This document shows, piece by piece, positions 1 through 5,336 of a stretch of 6,135 nucleotides of DNA. The notes under the pieces are model-generated. The model searched no databases. It was given only the letters and a program-made list of their open reading frames with translations, and was not told the DNA's origin. The stretch spans positions 1 through 6,135 of the forward strand of contig DAOVNN010000180.1 in NCBI GenBank assembly GCA_030630165.1, read 5' to 3'. The number at the start of each line of letters is the position of its first letter. Within the stretch, counting starts at the first letter, position 1. The stretch comes from Candidatus Krumholzibacteriota bacterium. GTDB taxonomy: Bacteria > Krumholzibacteriota > Krumholzibacteriia > Krumholzibacteriales > Krumholzibacteriaceae. A program made the position numbers and the translations under genes.

Positions 1-1
1 A

Positions 2-1897
2 GCAGGCGTTTCGAAGGGGGAGAAGGCCCGGACAGAGAATAAACCGCTGCTCGTGCCGAGATGGAGCGGAGAGATAACCACCCGCGTGATCGCGGATTCA
101 GGCAACAGGATCGACCTGCTCGTCCGGATGCCGTCCGCGGGCGACAATCTCTTTCCCGCTGCGCTGCTGCTCTCCGAGATCCTCGCGTCGCCGTCGTCCC
201 CGCTGAATGAGGCGGCAAAGAGGGCCGGTCTGGAGGAGCCGTCGGCCTGGCTCGAGGTGCACGAGGAGTTTTCCGCATTGAGGATCAGTGTCGAGGGAAA
301 GTACGGCGGCGCCGTTTATCCCGAAAAGCTTCTTGAGGCGGTGACTTCCCTCGCTGGATGGAGACCTGATGAAAAGCAGCTCGAGACTGCAAAGACGTCA
401 TTCGCCTCCTCCGACATTTTTGACCGCGAGAGGTACCATTTCTACGTGATGCTCAACGGCGAGGCGATGGCCGTCGCCGGGGCGGGCTGGCCGGAGGCGG
501 TAGCAGCCGTCGAAAAGGTGAAGCCGGGGCAGATATCAAAACTGGTCGACGGATACCTCGGCAGGCCCGAGTTCAACGGATTCTTCGCAACCGAGCAGGC
601 GCCCGATGTCAGGATGGATCGGGGAGAGACTGTTTATGAGACATTTGCCGGAGGGATCATTGCCGGCGCGAGACAGAGAGAGGGATCCCCGGTGGAGGCG
701 CTGAGCCTCGTATTCCCCGGCAGGGCGTGCGCCGGACCGGCTGACCTGTCGGGATGGGGCGGATCGGCTCTTCATTCGGTGCTGGAGAACTGCGAGGGCG
801 GCAGCCGTCTGAAAGAGGATCTCGCCGCAATGGGCGCGAGGGTCCAGTGGCAGGATAATCCATATATCCCGATGGACAATTATCTCGTCAAGCCTGACTG
901 GTCGTTCATCCGGCTCGAGACACCCGCGGGCCGTATGCGGGAAGCAGCACTCCTCCTTGCGGGCTTCCTCGATGATCATGTCATCAGCAGCGATGACATC
1001 CGGATGGCGGCGCCTGCAGCGGCGAGGGAATACTCGATGCGCGCAGGACAGTCATCCGTCGTACTGAGAAATACGATCTATAGACACATGTTCGGTATTC
1101 ATCCATGGGGGAAGCATCTGTTCCCTTCGGCTGAAGGCTTTGCGTCCGTCGATTCGATGATGTTCAGGTCTGTCCGGGACGATCTGCACAGGAGCCCGGG
1201 GAGTGTCGTGACGCTCGTCTCCCCCCGCGGGAAGGCTGAGTCGCTCGATCTTCTCCGTGGTGTCTTCGGGGAATACAGGATGACCGGTTCCGCCGCCTGT
1301 CCCGATATCGTACCCCCGCCGGTAAGCGGAACGGTCGATGGAACAGCACCGGGCAGCGGCGCTCAGCTCGCCGCCGTATGGCGGATCGACGGCCTGTCCG
1401 GCAAACAGATCGCGGCGATGGCAGTAGCTGCCGAGGCTCTCAGCAGGCATATGCAGCTCGATATCAGGGAGACGAGGGGGCTGGCCTATTCGACCGGCTG
1501 CTCGATGGCGCTGGTCGCAGGGCACGCTGTAGTCACGGCAAGGCTGTCCACGAGGGGAGAGAACGCGGAAACAGCGGAAACGGCTCTGAAAGGGAATATA
1601 CAGGGAGTGGACGGGGATTTTCTTACTCCCGAGGCGGTGACCGCGGCGAGAAGCCGCCTCGTATCGAGGCTTTCCAGGCGGGAGCTCTCCAGCGCGGGAG
1701 AAGCGCTCGGAATCGGCCTGGATCGCCTCTACAGGGACGGAACGGACAATCTGGAGCTGATCGCCCGGGTACAGTACGACCTGGCCAGGAAGATGGCGGC
1801 ACACCTGATATGGGAGAATGCGCTCTTTGTGCGCCTCCTGCCCTCCGGTGAGGCCCCCGAAAAAAAATCGATGCCTCCCGGGATGATGCGACGATAA
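2..1897 (+). CDS. M16 family zinc metallopeptidase (pitrilysin/insulysin-like), C-terminal part, 5' end outside window
   Basis: Reading codons from base 2, the frame is open from the left edge to TAA at 1895-1897 (631 residues), so the GTG at 53 is internal and the gene starts outside the window. Three M16-type domains are visible. Residues about 26-200 resemble an M16 C-domain. Residues about 212-425 resemble an N-domain without a proper HxxEH zinc motif; the corresponding place reads HSVLEN near residue 258. Residues about 440-615 form a second C-domain with the family hallmark RETRGLAYS (R489, Y496). In single-chain M16 enzymes the zinc site is in domain 1 and the substrate-binding Arg-x6-Tyr pair is in domain 4; the spacing here fits exactly, so the missing upstream part should hold the active HxxEH. 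M16 enzymes cleave peptides and small proteins in a closed chamber, often in the periplasm; localisation cannot be judged without the N-terminus. An A8 run at 1860-1867 lies near the 3' end. Family assignment is firm, substrate unknown. Confidence 0.9.
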   Translation, partial: AGVSKGEKARTENKPLLVPRWSGEITTRVIADSGNRIDLLVRMPSAGDNLFPAALLLSEILASPSSPLNEAAKRAGLEEPSAWLEVHEEFSALRISVEGKYGGAVYPEKLLEAVTSLAGWRPDEKQLETAKTSFASSDIFDRERYHFYVMLNGEAMAVAGAGWPEAVAAVEKVKPGQISKLVDGYLGRPEFNGFFATEQAPDVRMDRGETVYETFAGGIIAGARQREGSPVEALSLVFPGRACAGPADLSGWGGSALHSVLENCEGGSRLKEDLAAMGARVQWQDNPYIPMDNYLVKPDWSFIRLETPAGRMREAALLLAGFLDDHVISSDDIRMAAPAAAREYSMRAGQSSVVLRNTIYRHMFGIHPWGKHLFPSAEGFASVDSMMFRSVRDDLHRSPGSVVTLVSPRGKAESLDLLRGVFGEYRMTGSAACPDIVPPPVSGTVDGTAPGSGAQLAAVWRIDGLSGKQIAAMAVAAEALSRHMQLDIRETRGLAYSTGCSMALVAGHAVVTARLSTRGENAETAETALKGNIQGVDGDFLTPEAVTAARSRLVSRLSRRELSSAGEALGIGLDRLYRDGTDNLELIARVQYDLARKMAAHLIWENALFVRLLPSGEAPEKKSMPPGMMRR

Positions 1898-1900
1898 TCA

Positions 1901-1929
1901 TTGACCGGATTAGAGGATTTATATATTAA
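1901..1929 (+). promoter_or_regulatory. Predicted sigma70-like promoter for the ferredoxin-selD unit
   Basis: TTGACC at 1901-1906 (5 of 6 to the -35 consensus) is followed by a 17-base spacer and TATTAA at 1924-1929 (4 of 6). An overlapping TATATT at 1922-1927 is a better -10 match but leaves a 15-base spacer. The region is A+T-rich against G+C-rich surroundings and starts four bases after the M16 stop codon. Transcription would begin near 1936, giving a leader of about 40 bases. The inference is from consensus matching only. Confidence 0.6.
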
Positions 1930-1966
1930 ATAGGAGCAGTTTTTTTAGATGTTGGATTACCTCAAT

Positions 1967-1971
1967 GGAGG
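1967..1971 (+). promoter_or_regulatory. Shine-Dalgarno site that fixes the ferredoxin start
   Basis: GGAGG ends five bases before ATG 1977. An in-frame ATG at 1965 overlaps this site and has no ribosome-binding site of its own, so 1977 is the better start. Confidence 0.85.
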
Positions 1972-1976
1972 AAATA

Positions 1977-2150
1977 ATGGCTCACGTAATCAGTGACGAG
2001 TGCATCAGCTGCGGCGCCTGCGTACCTGAGTGCCCGGTAGAGGCGATAAGCGAGGGCGACGATAAGTACAAGATCAACCCCGAGATCTGCACAGACTGCG
2101 GCGCCTGCGTCGAAGTTTGTCCGACCGAAGCTATCTCGCCGGCCGAGTAA
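1977..2150 (+). CDS. Small 2[4Fe-4S] ferredoxin (clostridial type)
   Basis: A 57-residue protein made almost wholly of two symmetric iron-sulfur half-sites. C9-x2-C12-x2-C15-x3-C19-P is followed by C38-x2-C41-x2-C44-x3-C48-P, the two CxxCxxCxxxCP motifs of bacterial ferredoxins. In this family each cluster takes three cysteines from one motif and one from the other. Length matches the compact clostridial ferredoxins of about 55 residues. It is a soluble, cytoplasmic, low-potential one-electron carrier. Start chosen at ATG 1977 because of GGAGG five bases upstream. It is the first gene after a predicted promoter, and selD follows after 32 bases in the same direction, so co-transcription is likely. 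The electron-transfer partner cannot be read from the sequence; a link to selenium metabolism or to the Fe-S enzyme QueH nearby is only a guess. Confidence 0.95.
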   Translation: MAHVISDECISCGACVPECPVEAISEGDDKYKINPEICTDCGACVEVCPTEAISPAE

Positions 2151-2163
2151 TTTCCCAGGCCTG

Positions 2164-2180
2164 TCACCTGAAAAGGGTGA
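2164..2180 (+). promoter_or_regulatory. Small hairpin covering the selD Shine-Dalgarno sequence
   Basis: TCACC at 2164-2168 is the exact reverse complement of GGTGA at 2176-2180; a U-G pair (2169 with 2175) extends the stem to six pairs around a GAAAA loop. The 3' arm GGGTGA is the only Shine-Dalgarno-like sequence before ATG 2183 and aligns with the GGUGA part of the extended consensus, so the fold would hide it. A ribosome ending at the ferredoxin stop (2148-2150) would sit right beside the stem and could help open it, which suggests translational coupling. The complementarity is seen; the regulatory role is inferred. Confidence 0.4.
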
Positions 2181-2182
2181 AG

Positions 2183-3235
2183 ATGTCAAAGAAGTACCGT
2201 TTGACGGCCATGGCTTCCTGTTCAGGCTGAGCTTCCAAGCTCAGCCCGACGGAGTTGTGGCCAGTTCTGCATAAGCTCCCTCCCCAGAACCATCCCGACC
2301 TGATTGTCGGAACAACTCAGGCGGATGACAGCGGAGTGGTGCGCGTAAGCGATGACAAGGCGATCATCCTCACCGTCGATTTCTTTCCCGCCATAGTGGA
2401 CGATCCATATATCTTCGGGCAGGTTGCTGCCGCTAACGCGATGAGCGACGTCTACGCGATGGGGGGCGAACCGCTGTCGGCTCTCAACATCATCGGCTTT
2501 CCCGAGGGGAAGCTCGAGATCGAGGTCCTCGAACTTCTCATGCAGGGCGGCGCCGACAAGGTGAACGAGGCGGGAGCCGTCATCGTAGGTGGTCATACGC
2601 TTGTAGATTCCGAGTTGAAGTACGGCCTCTCAATGGTCGGGACGATCCATCCCGACAACATCGTGCTCACGGCCGGCGCGAAGCCTGGCGACGTGATCGT
2701 CCTTACCAAGCAGCTCGGTACCGGAATATACTCGACCGCGCTGAAGAAAGGGGCCCTGGGCGAAGAGCAGGAGAAGCTCTTTATCGATCAGATGACCGCA
2801 CTCAACGCGGTGGCGGCAAGGGCGATGGTCGCGGCAAAGGCACACGCCTGCACCGACGTCACCGGATTCGGGCTGATCGGTCACGCCCTCGAGATGGCTG
2901 TCGGCTCCGACGTAACGCTGGCAATCGATTTCGGTGCTGTGCCCCTTCTCCCCCAGGCTCTCGAATTCGCCTCGTACGGCGTCCTTACCGGCGGTGGCGC
3001 GTCGAACATCGAGTTTGCCAGCATATCCGTCGAATTCGAGGGCAGTGTGTCGAGGGAGCAGAAGATGGTCCTTCACGACCCGCAGACCTCGGGCGGCCTG
3101 CTGATAGCGTTGCCTGCGGATAAGGCTGATGATCTGGTCGATGCTGTCAGGGATTCAGGTGCCGGCCGCGCCGCTGTCATCGGAGAGGTCCTTCCCCAGG
3201 GTAAAAAGCCGATAATCATCAGGGCCCGGGCCTGA
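2183..3235 (+). CDS. selD: Selenide, water dikinase (selenophosphate synthetase), selenoprotein with Sec at the catalytic position
   Basis: SelD turns selenide, ATP and water into selenophosphate, AMP and phosphate, the selenium donor for Sec-tRNA (SelA) and selenouridine tRNA (MnmH). The full frame runs from ATG 2183 to TGA 3233-3235 with one in-frame TGA at 2228-2230, giving 350 residues with U16. The segment C13-S-G-U16-A-S-K19 aligns with E. coli Cys17 and Lys20. Other matches: D48-D49 (E. coli Asp51), DFF and IVDDP at 66-75, N85 and SD89 before YAMGG (Asp91), GGH at 136-138, TDVTGFGLIGH with D225 (Asp227), and HDPQTSGG at 298-305. Length is normal for the family. The only start downstream of the TGA is TTG 2255, which would lack the catalytic residue and lysine, so that start is wrong. 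It follows the ferredoxin by 32 bases and meets queH tail to tail. No insertion or shifted frame is needed to join the two parts, so this is not a pseudogene. Confidence 0.96.
2225..2246 (+). repeat. Perfect inverted repeat with the Sec UGA inside its 5' arm
   Basis: GGCTGAGCT (2225-2233) and AGCTCAGCC (2238-2246) are exact reverse complements around TCCA, a nine-pair G+C-rich stem with a four-base loop. Two more pairs (2222-2249 and 2223-2248) can form beyond one A-C mismatch. The UGA is fully paired within the stem. The loop begins only three bases after the UGA, closer than in the E. coli fdhF SECIS, so this may be an alternative fold rather than the SelB-binding form. Confidence 0.6.
2228..2230 (+). 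other. In-frame UGA decoded as selenocysteine (SelD U16)
   Basis: The TGA interrupts a frame that encodes recognisable SelD on both sides: an N-terminal start with the CSG-x-ASK context before and around it, and the remaining conserved sequence after it. It falls exactly on the catalytic residue, which family members carry as Cys or Sec. Recoding needs SelA, SelB and SelC elsewhere in the genome, which are not in this window. Confidence 0.93.
2235..2260 (+). promoter_or_regulatory. Candidate bacterial SECIS stem-loop downstream of the selD UGA
   Basis: CCA (2235-2237) plus AGCUC (2238-2242) can pair with GAGUU (2252-2256) and UGG (2258-2260), leaving one bulged G at 2257 and a nine-base loop AGCCCGACG. 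The loop has a G in its second position, a feature reported for bacterial SECIS elements. The loop begins 12 bases after the UGA, somewhat nearer than in the well-studied fdhF element. It cannot form together with the perfect hairpin at 2225-2246. A further lower stem, GAGCUU (2229-2234) with AAGCUC (2273-2278), could enclose it. All of this is pairing by eye without energy calculation. Confidence 0.45.
3220..3234. repeat. G+C-rich inverted repeat at the selD/queH junction
   Basis: CAGGGCCCGGGCCTG at 3220-3234 is nearly self-complementary and contains the perfect 10-bp palindrome GGCCCGGGCC. It overlaps the last codons of selD just before the convergent queH stop. No U-run follows on the + strand. 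On the - strand a T5 (complement of A5 at 3203-3207) lies 12 bases beyond it, too far for a standard intrinsic terminator. It is the only stem-like element at this junction and may hinder convergent transcription, but it is not called as a terminator. Confidence 0.35.
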
Positions 3236-3237
3236 GA

Positions 3238-3801
3238 CTAGTCCTTCCGCCTCTTCTTCGCTTCTTCAAGGCTGAATAGACACCCGCAGTAGTCCTGTCT
3301 TGTGAGGCCGTACTCGCGGCTCTTCCTGCAGCTTTCCTGGAACCCGCCCTTTTTCTTGAAGTCTTCCTCGAGAAAGGCGACGCCGTGCTTTTTCCCTGAA
3401 GCCAGTCCTTCTTCGACGATCCAGGCGTGTATCTTGTGCGGACTGACAGATAGCGTCGTCGTGAAGAGTCCGATTCCCATCTCCGCGGCCTTCCTCGCCG
3501 TCTCTTCCAGCCTCAACCGGTAGCACACTCTGCAGCGCTCGCTCTTCTCGGGAAGGTGGGCATACGGTGCGATCGCAGAGCTCCATATATCGAAGTCATC
3601 TGATCCTTCTATGAGATCTATCCCGAGGCGCTCGCAGACGGGCTTCATCTCGCTGAGCCTCAACCGGTACTCGGCCTCAGGCTGGATGTTCGGGTTGTAG
3701 TAGTAAGCTGCGACATCGTATTTCTCCTGGAGGTATTCGAGGACATAGCTCGAGCAGGATGCGCAGCATGCGTGGACGAGGATTCGTTCAGAGGATTTCA
3801 T
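3238..3801 (-). CDS. queH: Epoxyqueuosine reductase QueH (DUF208 family)
   Basis: QueH carries out the last step of queuosine synthesis, reducing epoxyqueuosine to queuosine at tRNA position 34. It is the iron-sulfur, cobalamin-independent replacement for QueG. The 187-residue protein has the family landmarks in order: HACCASC at 10-16, YYYNPNIQPEAEY at 33-45, ERCRVCYRLRLEE at 89-100 (C90, C93), FTTTLSVSPHK at 113-123, and the C-terminal DFKKKGGFQES and QDYCGCLFS (C172, C174). The paired cysteines near residues 12-13 and 90-93 are likely iron and cluster ligands, as in characterised QueH. Length is typical. ATG 3801 follows the M23 stop by three bases and has no clear Shine-Dalgarno sequence, so translation probably depends on coupling to the upstream gene. 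The stop is two bases from the selD stop on the other strand. No other queuosine gene is in the window. Confidence 0.95.
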   Translation of the reverse strand: MKSSERILVHACCASCSSYVLEYLQEKYDVAAYYYNPNIQPEAEYRLRLSEMKPVCERLGIDLIEGSDDFDIWSSAIAPYAHLPEKSERCRVCYRLRLEETARKAAEMGIGLFTTTLSVSPHKIHAWIVEEGLASGKKHGVAFLEEDFKKKGGFQESCRKSREYGLTRQDYCGCLFSLEEAKKRRKD

Positions 3802-3804
3802 CGC

Positions 3805-5172
3805 TCAGTGGGGAAGGGGAGAGCTGCCGCTTCCGCCCGGCCTGCCCGGCGCCTCGGAGGCGAGTCCGCTGCCCTCGGCGAAGTAGTCGCCCCTGGGATC
3901 GCGGACCGGCACTACTCGCATCACGGCCACGAGCGAATCACGCTTTGCCGTGAAAGCGGCCATTTTTTCGCTGCTGACCGGTTTGGCGGGGGGAAGCTTC
4001 AGTCTGCGCGGATTGACGAACCTGCCGTTCTTCTTGACGCGGTAGTCGAGGTGCGGCCCGGTCGCGTAACCGGTCGCACCGACGTATCCGATGGTCTGAC
4101 CCTGCTTGACCTTCACTCCCGATTTGATCCCCCTGCCGAACTTGCTCAGGTGGAGATAGTAGCTTATGTAGCTGTTGTTGTGCCTGATCTTCACGTAGTT
4201 TCCGTTTGCCCTCGTCCTCGAAGCGGTCATCACCGTGCCGTCACCGGTTGACTGGACCGGTGTTCCTGTCGGCGCGGCGTAGTCGATTCCGAGATGAGGG
4301 GCATAAGTGTGGAGGACCGGATGGAAACGCCTCTTACTGTAACCAGAGCTGATCCGTGTATAGTTCAGCGGCGCCTTGAGGAGCTGCTTGCGGAGCGATT
4401 TTCCATTGTAATCGAAGTAGTCGGGGAATTCCTCCTCGTTCTGGAAGAGGAAGCAGTAACGGCTCTCGCCGCTCGTGTTGAACTCGGCGGCCAGTATCCG
4501 CCCGATACCTGTCTTTTCCTCGTGATCCGGGCCGTCGAGCATCCTGCGTTCCTCGTATATCACCCTGAAGAAGTCGTTCTTCCTGATCTCTGTGAAGAAA
4601 TCGATGTCCCACGCGTAGATGTTGACGAGATTCGCTCCTAGTTCCTGCGGCAGATCCTGTTCGATGATCGATGCGAACAGCGACTGAGTGATAATGCCCG
4701 ATACTTCCCTTACGGTGATCTCGTACGGGTACTCTATCCGCTCGACCTCGATTCCGCCGGGGGTGCAGATGATCTCGACAAACGCAGTCTCGTCACTGGT
4801 CGAGAGGCGGATCTTTTCGATCCCGCCGCCGTCGCCGGTGAATATCTCATATTTCTGCCCGGGCCGGATATTGCTGAGGTTGTATACATTCTTTGCCTCG
4901 CGGACGATGTCGTATACCTGCTGGTGGGTAGCGCCGCAGGCGGTCATCACATCGGAGAAACTCGAGTTCTTCTTGATCTTTCCGGAGTAGTCCGGTTCGG
5001 AGGGAGACGGGGGCACGGGGAGGCTCAGGCCGGGAGCGGCCTCTGCGACCATGGAAGCGGGGGCCATCTCAGGTTCCTCTATCGGCGCCTCCCTGTTGGA
5101 AGCAGTGATGAGGACCGCGGAGATTACCGCCGCGATTACCACGAATATTGTTATTTTCTTTTCCCTGTTCAT
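3805..5172 (-). CDS. Membrane-anchored M23 peptidoglycan endopeptidase, MepM/Csd3-like
   Basis: A 455-residue protein, close to E. coli MepM in length, likely cleaving peptidoglycan cross-links on the periplasmic side. In order: MNREKK and a hydrophobic segment at 7-24 (anchor or uncleaved signal, no lipobox); an acidic, proline-rich linker to about 60; a LysM/OapA-like module at about 68-135; a Csd3-type middle domain at about 145-275 (IYAWDIDFF, DYFDYNGKSLRKQLLKAPLN); and the M23 domain at about 275-390. M23 signatures are H293-x3-D297 (HLGIDYAAPTGTPV), YYLH341LS, and TGPH374-L-D376. The usual HxH is HxD here, changing one normal zinc ligand. A poorly conserved Gly/Pro/Ser-rich tail of about 65 residues follows. 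The frame is open to ATG 5277, but 5172 is preferred: the N-terminus is a normal anchor, GGGCAGGA lies just upstream, and a predicted promoter would start transcription near 5189. ATGs at 5175 and 5184 are alternatives. queH follows after three bases. Confidence 0.92.
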   Translation of the reverse strand: MNREKKITIFVVIAAVISAVLITASNREAPIEEPEMAPASMVAEAAPGLSLPVPPSPSEPDYSGKIKKNSSFSDVMTACGATHQQVYDIVREAKNVYNLSNIRPGQKYEIFTGDGGGIEKIRLSTSDETAFVEIICTPGGIEVERIEYPYEITVREVSGIITQSLFASIIEQDLPQELGANLVNIYAWDIDFFTEIRKNDFFRVIYEERRMLDGPDHEEKTGIGRILAAEFNTSGESRYCFLFQNEEEFPDYFDYNGKSLRKQLLKAPLNYTRISSGYSKRRFHPVLHTYAPHLGIDYAAPTGTPVQSTGDGTVMTASRTRANGNYVKIRHNNSYISYYLHLSKFGRGIKSGVKVKQGQTIGYVGATGYATGPHLDYRVKKNGRFVNPRRLKLPPAKPVSSEKMAAFTAKRDSLVAVMRVVPVRDPRGDYFAEGSGLASEAPGRPGGSGSSPLPH

Positions 5173-5195
5173 CATCCTGCCCATCTGTTCGGTGT

Positions 5196-5225
5196 AAAAT
5201 ATCTGTATATCAGGTATGCAGTCAA
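5196..5225 (-). promoter_or_regulatory. Predicted sigma70-like promoter for the M23-queH unit
   Basis: On the - strand TTGACT (5225-5220, 5 of 6 to consensus) is followed by 18 bases and TATTTT (5201-5196, 4 of 6). Transcription would begin near 5189, about 17 bases before ATG 5172, which argues against the upstream ATG at 5277 being the start. Consensus matching only. Confidence 0.5.
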
Positions 5226-5227
5226 GT

Positions 5228-5241
5228 AAAAGTGCACTTTT
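5228..5241. promoter_or_regulatory. Perfect 14-bp palindrome between divergent promoters, candidate operator
   Basis: AAAAGTGCACTTTT reads identically on both strands, and symmetry breaks at the next base on each side. It lies two bases upstream of the predicted -35 of the M23 promoter, at about -39 to -52 from that start, and upstream of the predicted + strand promoter at 5268-5296. Its position suits a dimeric transcription factor acting on one or both genes. It is not a terminator because no transcript ends between these divergent genes. The regulator is unknown. Confidence 0.5.
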
Positions 5242-5267
5242 TCGTCCGATTGCAAGATACGGACCGC

Positions 5268-5296
5268 TTGAATGCATTAGCCGCAGCCTTTATCAT
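5268..5296 (+). promoter_or_regulatory. Predicted sigma70-like promoter for the YprB-like gene
   Basis: TTGAAT at 5268-5273 (4 of 6) is followed by 17 bases and TATCAT at 5291-5296 (5 of 6). Transcription would begin near 5303, downstream of the ATGs at 5295 and 5301, which favours ATG 5337 as the translation start. Consensus matching only. Confidence 0.45.
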
Positions 5297-5336
5297 GTCG
5301 ATGGCTGAAAGGGTTGAGAGAGAGGGTTACTGGAAG

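Noticed and set aside
536..979. 147-residue - strand frame inside the M16 gene
   Set aside because: Antisense shadow of M16 coding sequence; no domain and no ribosome-binding site of note.
1052..1804. 250-residue open frame on the - strand inside the M16 gene
   Set aside because: Lies wholly opposite well-conserved M16 coding sequence, is rich in Arg/Pro/Gly typical of reverse-strand G+C frames, and shows no recognisable domain.
1860..1867. A8 run near the M16 3' end as a programmed frameshift site
   Set aside because: The zero frame closes normally 30 bases later after complete domain coverage, and no stimulatory structure is evident; more likely chance.
1940..1946. T7 run after the M16 gene as an intrinsic terminator
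   Set aside because: No stable stem precedes it; it lies in the A+T-rich leader downstream of the predicted ferredoxin promoter.
2222..2596. 124-residue - strand frame over the start of selD
   Set aside because: Antisense to conserved SelD motifs; composition and lack of domain match a shadow frame.
2255..3235. selD beginning at TTG 2255, or selD as a pseudogene broken by a stop codon
   Set aside because: The same frame continues upstream through TGA with conserved active-site residues on both sides and an ATG at 2183 preceded by GGGTGA, so Sec recoding explains it better.
3772..4251. 159-residue + strand frame over the M23 C-terminus
   Set aside because: Opposite the M23 catalytic domain and its HxxxD and HLD motifs; no recognisable domain.
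4294..4641. 115-residue + strand frame inside the M23 gene
   Set aside because: Antisense to the conserved Csd3-type middle domain; shadow frame.
5173..5277. 35-residue N-terminal extension of the M23 gene from ATG 5277
   Set aside because: It would push the basic, hydrophobic anchor inward, cover the predicted promoter and palindrome, and has only a weak AAGG nine bases upstream. Not excluded, but less likely than 5172.
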